From Frigoribacterium sp. ACAM 257 (GTDB lineage: Bacteria; Actinomycetota; Actinomycetes; Actinomycetales; Microbacteriaceae): a stretch of DNA of 64,000 nucleotides. Shown here one piece after another: positions 15,373 through 24,859 of the stretch. Within the stretch, counting starts at the first letter, position 1; each line of letters starts with the position of its first letter. The translations under genes were made by a program, and so were the position numbers. The notes under the pieces were generated by a model, which ran no database searches, was not told the DNA's origin, and worked only from the letters and a program-made list of their open reading frames with translations. Location: the NCBI RefSeq assembly GCF_007954365.1, contig NZ_VOLO01000002.1, forward strand, positions 657,265 through 721,264. Reading direction: 5' to 3'.

Positions 15373-17328
15373 ATGAGAAGGGTGCCGCCAGTGCCGATCA
15401 GTCCTCCCCTCCGACGCCGACGCCGGCGGCCCGGCGTCGTTCTCGCCGCCCTGATCCTCGGGGTCGCGCAGCTCGCGGTCGCCCTCGTCCCGGTGGATCC
15501 CGTCATCGACCGGCTGCGGGAGGAGCACCAGCTCGTCTACCGGTCGGACCAGCGGCACCCGACCGAGGTCTTCCCGAGGGGCTTCGAGCCGAACGGGACG
15601 GGGACCAACGAGAACCTGCTCGACCACGTCGCCGGCCTCAGCAACGGCGACGACACCGCTTTCGTGTCGACCACGACCGATCTGGGGTTCGCCAAGGACT
15701 GGCAGGCCAACGCGTGGGTGTACGAGATCGTCCCCGCCGGCGACTACGTCGACGTCACCGCGACCTTCGAGGCGGCAGCAGGCACGGCGGACGAGGCAGT
15801 CCGGACGGAGGCGGACCGACTGCTCCGCGAGTACGGCTACCAGAGCGAGTGGGCGGCGGTCGGGGACATCCCACGGGCCCACGTCGTCTCGGCGGTGCCG
15901 GTCGTCGAACGGGACGGCGAGTACGTCCTGGACGAGGGCGGCAGGCTGCTGAACGTCGCGTTCGACGCCGATGTCACGCCCCGTGCCGCTCGCGTCCTCG
16001 ATCCCGAGGAGCTCGCCTTCGTCCCCTGCACAGCCTCCCCGCAGTCGGCGGGGCGGCTCACCGCAGGGTGCCGCCGGACCGTCGACCCGGGAGAGGTCCG
16101 GGAGCGGCACCGGGCGACGTGGGAGGAGTCCGGCGGCACGGCCGACCTGTCCCTCGACGCGTCAGAGGTGGCGCGGGGCGACAAGGTCATCGCGCCGCTG
16201 CCGGAGTCGGCGGCGACCCTCGACGCCCTGGCCCGCGGGGCCGGGGACGCATCGGACGGCGCCTGGGTCTCCGAGTTCGCAGGGGCGCTCGAGCGCGACC
16301 TGGACACCCTCGAGGAACTGTCCCTGAGCACCCGCCTCCTGGAGAGGGTCGGTGGCGCCTCGGCACGTGCGCTCTCGGCGGGTGCGGAGTTGCTGCCCTA
16401 CGCGGGTCTCGTGGCCACCGGCTACGCCCTCGAGCAGGACGTCGCGTCCGGCGACGACACCGACCTCCTGTTCGACGGGATCGCCGAGGGGCTCCAGGTG
16501 GCCGAGGCCGCGCAGCCCGAGTTCGTCCCGTTCGTCGAGGTCGCCCTCGTCGTCGACATCGCGGTGCAGCAGATCGTCGACGTGGTCCGGGACGCATTCG
16601 GGCCGAGCCCGGCCCCGCCGGCCTGGGAACGCGAGGCGCGGAAGCGCGAGGAGGTCCATCGAGCTGCGTGGGACGACGCGCCCCTCGCCCTGCGACAGCA
16701 CTTCCAGGACGAACTCGAGACGCGCATGCGTGAACGGGTGCGACAGTCGGTCGAGTGGACCGTCGGCCCCCGGGTCGACGGCGCGACCCGACACGACCTC
16801 TCGCTGCTCGACGCGGCACGCCGAGCTGCCCGGACGGAGGTCTTCCGGACGACCTACGCCGTGGCGAAGCAGACCGGTCAGCCCGTCGCGTCGCGCGCCG
16901 CCGCCCTCGAGGCCGTCGACGAGGCCTTCCGGGCCCAGGCCGACGACCGCGTCCGCGCCCGGGGAGGCCAGCTGCTGGATGCCGCCGACGTGCTGGCGGC
17001 CCAGACCTTCGCGGAGACGGTGAACGGCCGCGGCCTGGTCCGCTACGAACACGAGTTCCACCAGACCGTCGCGACTCCGTACGTGCAGGCACTGAGCGAC
17101 CGTCTCTGGTTCGACTTCGTGAACGAGACCCGGCCGCCCCGCGTCTTCAGCCCGAAGCAGCAGGCCTTCTTGGACGCGAAGTACGCGGAGGAACGAGAGG
17201 TCAAGCTCGGGGAGATCCGCGCCGTCGACTTCGCGGCCGGCCTCCCGTCGCCCGGGGGGCGGATCCTCGCGGAGGACGCCCTGCTGAGGTACGTCCCCGA
17301 CTGGAGCGAGCTGTACGCGGGCTGGTGA
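15373..17328 (+). CDS. Putative secreted AB-type ADP-ribosyltransferase toxin (pertussis/cholera-like catalytic domain, diphtheria-like translocation segment)
   Basis: 651 residues. A basic N-terminus (RRRRRR, 14-19) and hydrophobic stretch (21-39) form a signal peptide. Residues 52-215 carry the three motifs of arginine/cysteine-modifying ADP-ribosyltransferases: YRSD (R57), FVSTTTD (S99-T100-T101) and YQSEW (E159), in pertussis-S1 order with NENLLDHVAG and WVYEIVPAGDY. The only two cysteines, C219 and C233, then enclose a 13-residue loop with an arginine, followed by RR, as in the nicking loops of cholera and diphtheria toxins. Residues 330-408 hold hydrophobic helices with LLPYAGLVATG and PEFVPFVEVALVVDIAV, resembling the diphtheria translocation hairpin. 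Residues 420-651 are helical, charged and unrecognised. Start ATG 15373 or GTG 15391. No immunity or delivery gene lies beside it. The catalytic domain is convincing; the translocation assignment is inference. Confidence 0.8.
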   Translation: MRRVPPVPISPPLRRRRRRPGVVLAALILGVAQLAVALVPVDPVIDRLREEHQLVYRSDQRHPTEVFPRGFEPNGTGTNENLLDHVAGLSNGDDTAFVSTTTDLGFAKDWQANAWVYEIVPAGDYVDVTATFEAAAGTADEAVRTEADRLLREYGYQSEWAAVGDIPRAHVVSAVPVVERDGEYVLDEGGRLLNVAFDADVTPRAARVLDPEELAFVPCTASPQSAGRLTAGCRRTVDPGEVRERHRATWEESGGTADLSLDASEVARGDKVIAPLPESAATLDALARGAGDASDGAWVSEFAGALERDLDTLEELSLSTRLLERVGGASARALSAGAELLPYAGLVATGYALEQDVASGDDTDLLFDGIAEGLQVAEAAQPEFVPFVEVALVVDIAVQQIVDVVRDAFGPSPAPPAWEREARKREEVHRAAWDDAPLALRQHFQDELETRMRERVRQSVEWTVGPRVDGATRHDLSLLDAARRAARTEVFRTTYAVAKQTGQPVASRAAALEAVDEAFRAQADDRVRARGGQLLDAADVLAAQTFAETVNGRGLVRYEHEFHQTVATPYVQALSDRLWFDFVNETRPPRVFSPKQQAFLDAKYAEEREVKLGEIRAVDFAAGLPSPGGRILAEDALLRYVPDWSELYAGW

Positions 17329-17397
17329 CGCGAGCGCGGTCTGCGTGCTCGGGGGCGCCTCCTCGTCGACGCTCTGCGATCGCCCGGCAGCCGCGGT

Positions 17398-17436
17398 GTT
17401 GCCGCCGCGTTGCCCCGATGTTGCCACCGCGTTGCC
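17398..17436. promoter_or_regulatory. Four GTTGCC repeats at exact 11-bp spacing
   Basis: GTTGCC occurs at 17398, 17409, 17420 and 17431, once per DNA helical turn, so all four lie on the same face. They sit about 160 bases before the cold-shock gene and 70 after the toxin gene. AT-richer DNA follows directly (TTAATTCG at 17443), which could be a promoter. This resembles a cooperative regulator-binding array. Confidence 0.5.
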
Positions 17437-17594
17437 GAACGTGTTAATTCGTCAGTTCTGACGGGTGAACCGCCGCCCCGGGGCTTCTCCAGGCCTAGGC
17501 GACCTGCCTAGTGTCGTGTCCTGGTCGGCACCGGCACGACCTCACGCGCGGCACGACCGCGCGCGGCACCGAGAACGGCAAGGGGAGCGGCACC

Positions 17595-17798
17595 ATGGCA
17601 CAGGGCACCGTCAAGTGGTTCAACGCGGAGAAGGGCTACGGCTTCATCACCGTGACGGACGGCGGGCAGGACGTCTTCGTCCACTACTCGGCCATCGACA
17701 TGAGCGGCTACAAGGTCCTCGAGGAGGGCCAGGCGGTCGTCTTCGAGGTCGGCACGGGCGACAAGGGCCCGCAGGCGGAGAGCGTCCGCCTGGCCTGA
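17595..17798 (+). CDS. CspA-type cold-shock protein
   Basis: A 67-residue single cold-shock domain with both RNA-binding motifs, KGYGFITV and DVFVHYSAI. It melts RNA secondary structure and binds single-stranded nucleic acid. The ATG at 17595 follows AAGGGGAG. An unusually long leader and four 11-bp-spaced repeats lie upstream. groEL follows but has its own operators, so it is probably transcribed separately. Confidence 0.95.
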   Translation: MAQGTVKWFNAEKGYGFITVTDGGQDVFVHYSAIDMSGYKVLEEGQAVVFEVGTGDKGPQAESVRLA

Positions 17799-17830
17799 CC
17801 CCCGTCGAGCGTCACGAGGTGCGGGGCTCA

Positions 17831-17857
17831 CTTGCACTCCATAGGTGAGAGTGCCAG
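17831..17857. promoter_or_regulatory. CIRCE operator 1
   Basis: CTTGCACTC, nine bases, then GAGTGCCAG matches the CIRCE inverted repeat (TTAGCACTC-N9-GAGTGCTAA) bound by the heat-shock repressor HrcA. It is the distal of two copies upstream of groEL. HrcA itself is not encoded in the window. Confidence 0.88.
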
Positions 17858-17865
17858 AATCGTCC

Positions 17866-17892
17866 CTGGCACTCGCCGTTGGTGAGTGCCAA
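17866..17892. promoter_or_regulatory. CIRCE operator 2
   Basis: CTGGCACTC, nine bases, GAGTGCCAA: a second and better CIRCE element, starting 8 bases after the first and ending 40 bases before the groEL start. Two tandem CIRCE sites are typical of strongly HrcA-controlled chaperonin genes in actinobacteria. Confidence 0.95.
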
Positions 17893-17908
17893 TGCTTCTG
17901 CTTCATGA

Positions 17909-19552
<1,644 letters not shown>

Positions 19553-19585
19553 TCCGCGCTGCACCAGCTGCACCAGTCACACCGC

Positions 19586-19617
19586 AAGGGCGGCTCTCCT
19601 CCGGGAGGGTCGCCCTT
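19586..19617 (+). terminator. groEL terminator hairpin
   Basis: AAGGGCG-GCT-CTCC, a short loop, then GGGAGGGTCGCCCTT form a long, slightly imperfect stem 34 bases after the groEL stop. It lacks a good T-tract, as is usual in high-GC actinobacteria. Confidence 0.75.
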
Positions 19618-19970
19618 CGGCGTTCGGTGCGAGTGCGTGCGCGGGTGCGTCTGCGCTCGTGCCGGTGCTCTTCCGCAGATGCCGACCAGGCGCTGTCTTG
19701 CGTGTTGCAACAACGGGAAGAGCCGCTGTTGTGGGCGAGCAGGTCGGCATGTGCGGACCACCGGGTGCGCGGGAGCCGCAGAACCCGACCGCAGCGTACT
19801 GAGAGGCCCTTTCTGCACCCGGAATCTCCGTTACCGGGCGCTCGTTTGTCGGCATGTGCAGAGACCCCACGATCTGCGAGGGATCCGCGCGGCGCGTGCC
19901 TCGGCGACCGGCCTCTGCGGCGTCCGGACGGCGGATCACGCGCGAATTGCGGGCACGGCCCCGGAAGCGA
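19618..19970. other. Repeat-rich gap between groEL and the histidine kinase gene
   Basis: About 350 bases between convergent genes with no credible reading frame. It holds the inverted-repeat element at 19675-19754, a third half-site near 19848, and the 17-mer CGGATCACGCGCGAATT at 19932-19948, which recurs with one change at 49976-49992. Base composition is less GC-rich than the flanks in places, with short A and T runs. Confidence 0.55.
19675..19754. repeat. TGCCGACC inverted-repeat element, copy 1
   Basis: GCAGATGCCGACC at 19675-19687 and GGTCGGCATGTGC at 19742-19754 are complementary with one mismatch. Inside is a second hairpin (CAACAACGG/CCGCTGTTG). The same outer arms recur at 47122-47203, and a lone half (TGTCGGCATGTGC) lies near 19848. 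No protein-coding content; this may be a mobile palindromic repeat or a structured RNA. Confidence 0.6.
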
Positions 19971-21743
19971 CTAGGAGGAGGCGGGCGTCGTGGGCGGCTG
20001 CTCGCCGGCAGCAGCTGGGGCAGCACCAGCCGCGGCAGCAGCTCCACCGGCACCGGCGGCGCCGGCGTCCGGGAGGAGGGGCAGCGCCACGCGGAAGGTC
20101 GCACCGCCCCCGGGGGTGTCGAAGACGTCCACGCTGCCGCCGTGCGCCGAGACGATGCCGGAGACGATCGCCAGGCCGAGGCCCGAGCCGCCCGTGTCGC
20201 GGGTCCTCGACGAGTCGGCACGCCAGAAGCGCTGGAAGATCTTCTCGCGGATCTGCGGCGGGATGCCCTCGCCGTGGTCGACGATGTCGATCGTCGCGAC
20301 GCCGCGACCGGGATCCGACTGCACGGCCAGCTCGATGGGGCTGTCGTGCTCGGTGAAGCGCATGGCGTTGCCCATCAGGTTCGTGATGACCTGACGCAGC
20401 TTGTTCTCTTCGCCGAGCACCACGGCGGGAGCCTGGGGCCCGTGGCCGGAGGGGTCGCCGGCGAGCTCGTCTCCCACGGGCTCGCCCGCCCTGACCGCTC
20501 GGGCCCTGAGCCCCCGGAGGCGCGCGAGGGTCGCGCCCGCGAACGAGATGGCTCCTGTCGACCCGGGCGGCACGGCCGCGGCGTCGTCCGGCGCGGCGGG
20601 CGCGGCGACGTCCGGCACCGCGTCGGGGACGCCGCTGACGACCGGGTCGTGCACGACGACGGCGATGTCGCGGTCCGGGTTGGACGCCATCGTGTCGAGG
20701 GCGGAGTCGCGGGCGATGGCGACCAGGTCGACCGGGCCTAGCTCCAGCGGCTTCGACTCGTCGAGACGGGCGAGGGCGAGCAGGTCCTGAACGAGGACGC
20801 CCATCCGGATCGCCTCCTTCTCGATGCGGTCCATCGCCTGGGCGACGTCCTCCGGCTTGGTCAGGGCGCCCATCCGGTAGAGCTCGGCGTAGCCGCGCAG
20901 GCTGACGAGCGGCGTGCGGAGCTCGTGGCTGGCGTCGCCCACGAACCGCCGCATCTGGTCGATGGTCCGCGACCGGTCGTCGAACGCCGAGTCGATGCGG
21001 CTCAGCATCGTGTTGAGCGAGCGGTTCAGCCTGCCTACCTCGGTGTTGGGGGTCGTGGAGTCGAGCCGCTGGCTGAAGTCGCCGTCGGCGAAGCGAGCCG
21101 CCGTCGCCTCGACGTCGCGCAGCGGGGTGAAGGTCGACGTGACGAGCAGGCGCGTCAGGGCGGCGCCGAGCACGACGACCGAGACGCCGAAGCCGAGGAA
21201 GATGCCGCTGAAGCGACCGATCACGGCGTTCGTGCTGGCCAGGTTCGTGCCGGTGACGATGGTGGCGTCGATCTGCTCGACGACGCCGGTCGCCTGGTCG
21301 CGCTGCGTCAGCGTCGTGTCGTAGGCGTAGACGCGCCACTGCTGGTCGTGGTCGGAGTTGTAGACGCTCATCGGCTCGGCCTTCGATCCTGCTGCAGGCA
21401 GGTCGACGGCCGAGAGATCGGGTCCCGTGCCGCCCTTCAGCTCGTCGGCGTTGTCGCAGAGGCGGGTGCCGTCCTCACGGAACAGCGCGACGAAGCTGCT
21501 GCTCGTGGCGCCGAACGTGACGGTGCACGACTGTGCGTTCGTCGCGCTGGGGGAGGCCGCCGTGAAGCCCTCGGCCGCCGACTTGAGCGACAGGTCGACC
21601 TGGCCGTAGAGGTACGTGCTGAGCACGGTCATCGTGCCGAGGCCCGCCACGAGCAGCCCGAGGGTCACCAGGGTGACCGTGATCCCGGTGATCTTGGTCC
21701 GGATGGAGATCTCGTTCCACCACTGCGACAGGCGTTCGTGCAT
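19971..21743 (-). CDS. Two-component sensor histidine kinase
   Basis: A 590-residue membrane kinase. Helices at about 19-45 and 176-201 flank a 130-residue extracytoplasmic sensor holding two cysteines (C73, C96). A HAMP linker follows, then the phospho-acceptor H273 in ASHELRTPLVSL and the ATPase motifs NLMGNAMRF (N box), HGEGIP and GSGLGLAIV. An unusual 70-residue Ala/Pro/Gly/Arg-rich insertion (about 369-439) splits the ATPase domain between HDPVV and VVLGEENKLRQ; the C-terminal 30 residues are also Ala/Pro-rich. The response regulator gene lies 67 bases upstream on the same strand. The stimulus is unknown. Confidence 0.93.
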   Translation of the reverse strand: MHERLSQWWNEISIRTKITGITVTLVTLGLLVAGLGTMTVLSTYLYGQVDLSLKSAAEGFTAASPSATNAQSCTVTFGATSSSFVALFREDGTRLCDNADELKGGTGPDLSAVDLPAAGSKAEPMSVYNSDHDQQWRVYAYDTTLTQRDQATGVVEQIDATIVTGTNLASTNAVIGRFSGIFLGFGVSVVVLGAALTRLLVTSTFTPLRDVEATAARFADGDFSQRLDSTTPNTEVGRLNRSLNTMLSRIDSAFDDRSRTIDQMRRFVGDASHELRTPLVSLRGYAELYRMGALTKPEDVAQAMDRIEKEAIRMGVLVQDLLALARLDESKPLELGPVDLVAIARDSALDTMASNPDRDIAVVVHDPVVSGVPDAVPDVAAPAAPDDAAAVPPGSTGAISFAGATLARLRGLRARAVRAGEPVGDELAGDPSGHGPQAPAVVLGEENKLRQVITNLMGNAMRFTEHDSPIELAVQSDPGRGVATIDIVDHGEGIPPQIREKIFQRFWRADSSRTRDTGGSGLGLAIVSGIVSAHGGSVDVFDTPGGGATFRVALPLLPDAGAAGAGGAAAAAGAAPAAAGEQPPTTPASS

Positions 21744-21810
21744 GAGTAGCGAAGATACCGGTGGCGCCTGGGAGCCGAGGCTCCCGGGCGCCGCCGGTGG
21801 TCGTTCCGCG

Positions 21811-22503
21811 TCAGGCCTTGGCGGCCTTGAGCATGTAGCCGAAGCCGCGCTTCGTCTGGATGATCGGCTCGGCGGAGAACTGGTCGAGCTTGCGGCGCAG
21901 GTACGAGATGTAGCTCTCGACGATGCCGGCGTCGCCGTTGAAGTCGTACTCCCAGACGTGGTCGAGGATCTGGGCCTTCGACAGCACGCGGTTGGGGTTC
22001 AGCATGAGGTAGCGGAGCAGCTTGAACTCGGTGGGGCTGAGCTCGATGGCGGTCTCGCCGATGGTGACCTCGTGGGTGTCCTGGTCCATGGTGAGCTCGC
22101 CGGCGCGGATGATCGCGTCCTCGTCCTCGTTCATGGTGCGGCGGAGGATCGCCTTGATCCGGGCGACGATCTCGTCGAGGCTGAACGGCTTCGTCACGTA
22201 GTCGTCGCCGCCGACGGTGAGGCCCGTGATCTTGTCCTCGGTGTCGTCCTTCGCCGTGAGGAACAGGATCGGCGACGTGTAGCCCGACGAGCGGAGGCGC
22301 TTGGTCACGCCGAACCCGTTCATGTCGGGGAGCATCACGTCGAGAATGATCAGGTCGGGCTCTTCTTCGAGGACCGCGGAGATCGCCTGGGCGCCGTTGC
22401 CGACCGCGCGCACGGCGAAGCCGGCGAACCGGAGGCTGGTGGTCAGCAGGTCGCGGATGTTGGGCTCGTCATCGACGATGAGAATCTTGGGGCCGTCACT
22501 CAT
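21811..22503 (-). CDS. OmpR-family response regulator
   Basis: A 230-residue regulator with a receiver domain (phosphorylation site D55 in LIILDVMLPD, plus LTAKD and KPFS) and an OmpR/PhoB winged helix (SPTEFKLLRYLMLNPNRVLS ... VESYISYLRRKL). It resembles the TcrX/TrcR group of actinobacterial regulators. It precedes its partner kinase. Three CTGACGG boxes at 11-bp steps lie 78-106 bases upstream of its start, suggesting it controls its own operon. Confidence 0.94.
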   Translation of the reverse strand: MSDGPKILIVDDEPNIRDLLTTSLRFAGFAVRAVGNGAQAISAVLEEEPDLIILDVMLPDMNGFGVTKRLRSSGYTSPILFLTAKDDTEDKITGLTVGGDDYVTKPFSLDEIVARIKAILRRTMNEDEDAIIRAGELTMDQDTHEVTIGETAIELSPTEFKLLRYLMLNPNRVLSKAQILDHVWEYDFNGDAGIVESYISYLRRKLDQFSAEPIIQTKRGFGYMLKAAKA

Positions 22504-22580
22504 GGCCCCAGTATCTGTCCGCGGCCTCGGTGTTCCCTGTGAGTCGTGAGTGCGCCGACCGCGTGCGAGCAGCGAGCGCG

Positions 22581-22609
22581 CCGTCAGTGAGCCGTCAGCC
22601 GACCGTCAG
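22581..22609 (-). promoter_or_regulatory. Three direct CTGACGG boxes at 11-bp spacing, probable response-regulator site
   Basis: On the minus strand CTGACGG appears three times with starts exactly 11 bases apart (plus-strand positions 22581, 22592, 22603). OmpR-family regulators bind direct repeats with this spacing. The array stands upstream of the response-regulator gene and overlaps the last codons of the next gene. Confidence 0.6.
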
Positions 22610-23175
22610 CGATCCGCGTCGTCCCACTCGGTGTTGGGCACGAGTGCGATCCGTGTCGTGAGCTCGAGCAGCTCGTCGGGCACCGCGAGCGTGAAGGCGA
22701 CGCCGTCGCGCTGCTCGAGCACGGCCGTGTAGCCGGAGGCGCGGGCGATCTCCCATCCCGGGAACCGCTCGACCGGGGCCGTGACGACCCGCGCCTCCTC
22801 GGCGTCGTCCAGCTCGCCGAGCGCGCTGAGGCCGGCGTAGAGGTGATCGACCACGGGAGAGCCCGCGAGCAGGTCGCTGCGCTCGAGGACCTCGGGGTCG
22901 CGCGTCCAGGTCACGACGCTGAGGCTGGCACCGGCGTGCAGTCCGCCCTGCACCTCGTAGGTGCGCTCGACGGACACGACGACCGTGTCGTCCCACGGGG
23001 CCGTGCGCGAGCGCTGGCCCCGGTACTCCACGGCCTCGTGGTCGAGGGAGGCGACCAGCGGTCCGAAGGCCGCCCACGGCGACTGGTCGGCCAGGAACAC
23101 GCGGCGCAGGCCGTCGCGCCAGAGCTCGTCGTCGCCGAGGGGGACGTCGCCGGGCCCGAGGTCGGCCCCGGTCAC
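22606..23175 (-). CDS. Conserved protein coupled to XPB helicase, unknown function
   Basis: A 189-residue cytosolic protein without transmembrane segments. It starts at GTG 23175, overlapping the helicase stop codon (GTGA), so it is translated with the helicase. Acidic and rich in Val, Leu and Glu; segments include GDDELWRDGLRRVFLADQSPW and TAPVERFPGWEIARASGY. I do not recognise a family. Its coupling hints at a role linked to the helicase. Confidence 0.75.
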   Translation of the reverse strand: MTGADLGPGDVPLGDDELWRDGLRRVFLADQSPWAAFGPLVASLDHEAVEYRGQRSRTAPWDDTVVVSVERTYEVQGGLHAGASLSVVTWTRDPEVLERSDLLAGSPVVDHLYAGLSALGELDDAEEARVVTAPVERFPGWEIARASGYTAVLEQRDGVAFTLAVPDELLELTTRIALVPNTEWDDADR

Positions 23176-24806
23176 GCGGCCAGCACCGGGGAGTCGAGGA
23201 TCGTGTAGCTGTAGCCCTGCTCGGCGAGGAACCGCTGACGGTTCTGCGCGAAGTCCTGGTCCACCGTGTCGCGGCTGACGAGCGTGTAGAACGACGCGGG
23301 CAGACCCGACTTCTTCGGCCGCAGCAGGCGCCCGAGTCGCTGAGCCTCCTCTTGCCGCGAGCCGAACGAGCCGCTGACCTGGACCGCGACCGTCGCCTCC
23401 GGCAGGTCGACCGAGAAGTTGGCCACCTTCGAGACGACCAGCACCTTGATCTCGCCCGAGCGGAAGGCCTGGAACAGGCGCTCGCGCTCGTCGATCGGCG
23501 TCGCGCCCGTCAGGGTCGGGGCGTCGAGCACTTCGGCGAGCTGGTCGAGCTGGTCGAGGTACTGGCCGATCACGAGGATCTGCTCGCCCTCGTGCCGCTC
23601 GACGAGGTGCTTGACGACGTCGAGCTTGGCGGGGGCGGTCGCGGCGAGGCGGTACCGCTCGTCGTCGGGGGCGGCCGCGTACTCGAGCCGGTCCTGCTGC
23701 GGCAGGTCGACGCGGACCTCGAAGCAGCTGGCGGGCGAGATGTAGCCCTGCGCCTCGATCTCCTTCCAGGGGGCGTCGAACCGCTTGGGGCCGATCAGGC
23801 TGAACACGTCGCCCTCGCGACCGTCCTCGCGCACGAGCGTCGCGGTGAGGCCGAGGCGGCGGCGTGCCTGCAGCTCGGCCGTCAGCTTGAAGACCGGGGC
23901 AGGCAGGAGGTGCACCTCGTCGTAGACGACGAGGCCCCAGTCGAGGGCGTCCAGCAGCGAGAGGTGCGTGTACTTGCCCGCACGGCGCGCGGTGAGGATC
24001 TGGTAGGTGGCGATGGTGACCGGCTTCACCTCCTTGACGGAGCCCGAGTACTCGCCGATCTCGTCCTCCGTGAGGGAGGTGCGCTTCAGGAGCTCGTCGC
24101 GCCACTGCCGTGCGCTGACCGTGTTCGTGACGAGGATGAGGGTGGTCGTGCCGGCGGCGGCCATCGCCCCGGCCCCCACCAGCGTCTTGCCGGCGCCGCA
24201 GGGCAGCACCACCACGCCCGAGCCGCCCGAGAAGAACTCGTCGATGGCCTGCTGCTGGTAGCCGCGCAGCTGCCAGTCGGTCTGGTCGAGCTCGATCGGG
24301 TGCGGGGTGCCGGGCGTGTAGCCGGCGTGGTCCTCGGCGGGCCAGCCGAGCTTGACCAGCTGCTGCTTGATCTCGCCGCGCGCCCAGGGCAGCAGCTCCC
24401 ACACGGTGTCGCTGCGGCGGACGCCGAGCAGCTCGCCGATCTTCTTGACGCGGGTGACCTCGCGCAGCACGGCGTCGTCGGTGCCGCGCAGCACGAGCGT
24501 CTCACCGTCGCGCTCGATCACGATGCGGCCGTAGCGCGCGACCGTCTCGGCCACGTCCACCGTGACGCTCTGCGGCACGGGGAACTTGCTGTACTTCTCG
24601 AGCGTGCCGAGCATGTCCTCTGCGGTGTGGCCCGCGGCGCGCGCGTTCCAGAGGCCGAGGCGCGTGATGCGGTACGTGTGCACGTGCTCGGGGGCGCGCT
24701 CGAGCTCGGCGAACACGCTCAGGTCGTGGCGCGCGTCCTCAGCCTGAGGGTGCGCCACCTCGAGCAGGACGGTGCGGTCGCTCTGCACGATCAGGGGGCC
24801 GGTCAT
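23172..24806 (-). CDS. XPB-type DNA repair helicase
   Basis: A 544-residue superfamily 2 helicase of the XPB/ERCC3 type. It has the N-terminal damage-recognition-like domain (1-180), Walker A VVLPCGAGKTLVG, the DEVH box in VVYDEVHLLPAP, motif III LGLTATLVRED and motif VI QEEAQRLGRLLRPK. Bacterial XPB homologues unwind DNA 3' to 5' and are linked to nucleotide excision repair. The frame is open far upstream, but ATG 24806 gives the known N-terminus (MTGPLIVQSDRTVLLEV). It lies after the helicase-associated gene, as in mycobacteria. Confidence 0.95.
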   Translation of the reverse strand: MTGPLIVQSDRTVLLEVAHPQAEDARHDLSVFAELERAPEHVHTYRITRLGLWNARAAGHTAEDMLGTLEKYSKFPVPQSVTVDVAETVARYGRIVIERDGETLVLRGTDDAVLREVTRVKKIGELLGVRRSDTVWELLPWARGEIKQQLVKLGWPAEDHAGYTPGTPHPIELDQTDWQLRGYQQQAIDEFFSGGSGVVVLPCGAGKTLVGAGAMAAAGTTTLILVTNTVSARQWRDELLKRTSLTEDEIGEYSGSVKEVKPVTIATYQILTARRAGKYTHLSLLDALDWGLVVYDEVHLLPAPVFKLTAELQARRRLGLTATLVREDGREGDVFSLIGPKRFDAPWKEIEAQGYISPASCFEVRVDLPQQDRLEYAAAPDDERYRLAATAPAKLDVVKHLVERHEGEQILVIGQYLDQLDQLAEVLDAPTLTGATPIDERERLFQAFRSGEIKVLVVSKVANFSVDLPEATVAVQVSGSFGSRQEEAQRLGRLLRPKKSGLPASFYTLVSRDTVDQDFAQNRQRFLAEQGYSYTILDSPVLAA

Positions 24807-24859
24807 GAGGGTCGAGTCTAGGCGCGACCTGCCTGGGGACGGCCCAGCTCGACGCCGGC

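Noticed and set aside
22606..24402. 598-codon frame containing the protein after XPB
   Set aside because: Only the part from GTG 23175 is unlike a shadow; the upstream part overlaps XPB in another frame.
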